DNA of 5,842 nt from an uncultured bacterium. Lineage in GTDB: Bacteria > Cyanobacteriota > Vampirovibrionia > Gastranaerophilales > Gastranaerophilaceae. The notes beneath the pieces were generated by a model, which saw only the letters and a list, made by a program, of their open reading frames with translations, had not been told where the DNA came from and searched no databases. Shown one piece after another: positions 5,397 to 5,842 of this stretch (within the stretch, counting starts at the first letter, position 1; each line of letters opens with the position of its first letter). The stretch is from contig CALAWF010000131.1 in the NCBI GenBank assembly GCA_937894665.1, forward strand, positions 1-5,842. The letters are read 5' to 3'. A program made the position numbers and the translations under genes.

Positions 5397-5842
5397 TTAT
5401 GAACTACTTACCAATTGCATTGCCTGTTGTAATAAATCCTTATTAGAAGAAATAAGTTTATTTACAACTTCCATCTGCATTTTTGCCATTTGATAATATG
5501 AAATATTTCCTTTAAAATCCGCATTAGACAATTCAATTAAGCCTGAACGGATTTCACCGCAACCAAGAACAGGCTTACCGGATTCTTCCGTTTCTAAGAA
5601 TAAGCCATCTTTATATTCATAAAGTCCAGCGGCATTGTGAAAATTACGAGTAGTTATACGATATAGAGGAACAACTTTTTTACCATTTTCGGCTTTACCT
5701 ACAATAGTACCATCATTCTTAATTTCATATTCATCATATTTTCCTAAATATTTACCATTGTTAGGGTCAATCCACATTTTAATACTGGTTGTTGGAACAT
5801 CCAAAGCACCACCTTTTAGAGATGTTTGTTGGTATAAATCAG
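5397..5842 (-). CDS. Flagellar hook/rod protein of the FlgE/FlgF/FlgG family, C-terminal part (runs off right edge)
   Basis: The frame is open to the right edge. About 147 residues are visible, starting DLYQQTSLKGGALDVP; the TTG at 5804 is an internal Leu codon, not a start. YEIKNDGTIVGKAENGKKV followed by PLYRITTRNFHNAAGL matches the D-G-x-I-x-G, L-x-[IL]-x2-F-x-N-x2-GL pattern of axial flagellar proteins. GLFLETEESGKPVLG then GEIRSGLIELSNADF gives the L-x2-G-x-LE-x-SN-x-D hallmark that begins the FlgEFG C-terminal helix. That helix continues as MAKMQMEVVNKLISSNKDLLQQAMQLV, the heptad-like segment that packs in the core of rod and hook. These proteins are exported by the flagellar type III apparatus. 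Which member it is cannot be settled without the N-terminal half; hook-like FlgE or FlgG are most likely. It ends a transcription unit (terminator at 5344-5364), and the other flagellar genes should lie beyond the right edge. Confidence 0.85.
   Translation of the reverse strand, partial: DLYQQTSLKGGALDVPTTSIKMWIDPNNGKYLGKYDEYEIKNDGTIVGKAENGKKVVPLYRITTRNFHNAAGLYEYKDGLFLETEESGKPVLGCGEIRSGLIELSNADFKGNISYYQMAKMQMEVVNKLISSNKDLLQQAMQLVSSS

Overview
The window is a strongly AT-rich stretch of bacterial chromosome with ordinary housekeeping and accessory genes on both strands. TAA, TAG and TGA all end genes, so the standard bacterial code applies. The best guess for the source is a gut or environmental relative of the Cyanobacteria (Melainabacteria/Vampirovibrionia, for example Gastranaerophilales). 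This is inference. It rests on the prepilin N-terminus (GFTLAEVLITIGIIGIVAAM with a late DVNGDKKPN loop), which is abundant in that group, on a left-edge methyltransferase tail that resembles cyanobacterial MnmC-type proteins, and on a flagellar hook/rod protein. A 16S or marker-gene search on the source contig would settle it.

Layout. Bases 1-287 (+) hold the C-terminal end of an MnmC/MnmD-like tRNA-modification methyltransferase. A 75-residue helix-turn-helix-like protein (321-548, -) faces it. A compact divergent promoter region (549-688) separates that gene from a secreted, cysteine-rich type IV prepilin-like protein (689-1366, +), which has a near-consensus TTGACA-17-TATGAT promoter. Next is a 439-residue FAD-dependent oxidoreductase (1415-2734, +) with no Shine-Dalgarno and a TATAAT so close that its mRNA may be leaderless. 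It converges on a CoA-disulfide-reductase-family flavoenzyme (2731-4089, -), and both genes stop inside one TTAA. Upstream of the reductase, on the same strand, a small 46-codon open frame (4136-4276, -) fills most of an otherwise empty interval.

The right part is a minus-strand housekeeping block. rpiB (4810-5247) and rsfS (4399-4794) form a two-gene operon with its own likely promoter and a strong hairpin terminator (4365-4394). Upstream of them, the C-terminal end of a flagellar hook/rod protein (5397 to the right edge) ends in its own terminator (5344-5364).

I see no CRISPR array, insertion sequence, tRNA, rRNA or phage module. No obvious multi-gene novel system is present. The least explained items are the 46-codon frame before the reductase, the orphan HTH gene, and the two flavoprotein genes of unknown substrate that share a stop site.
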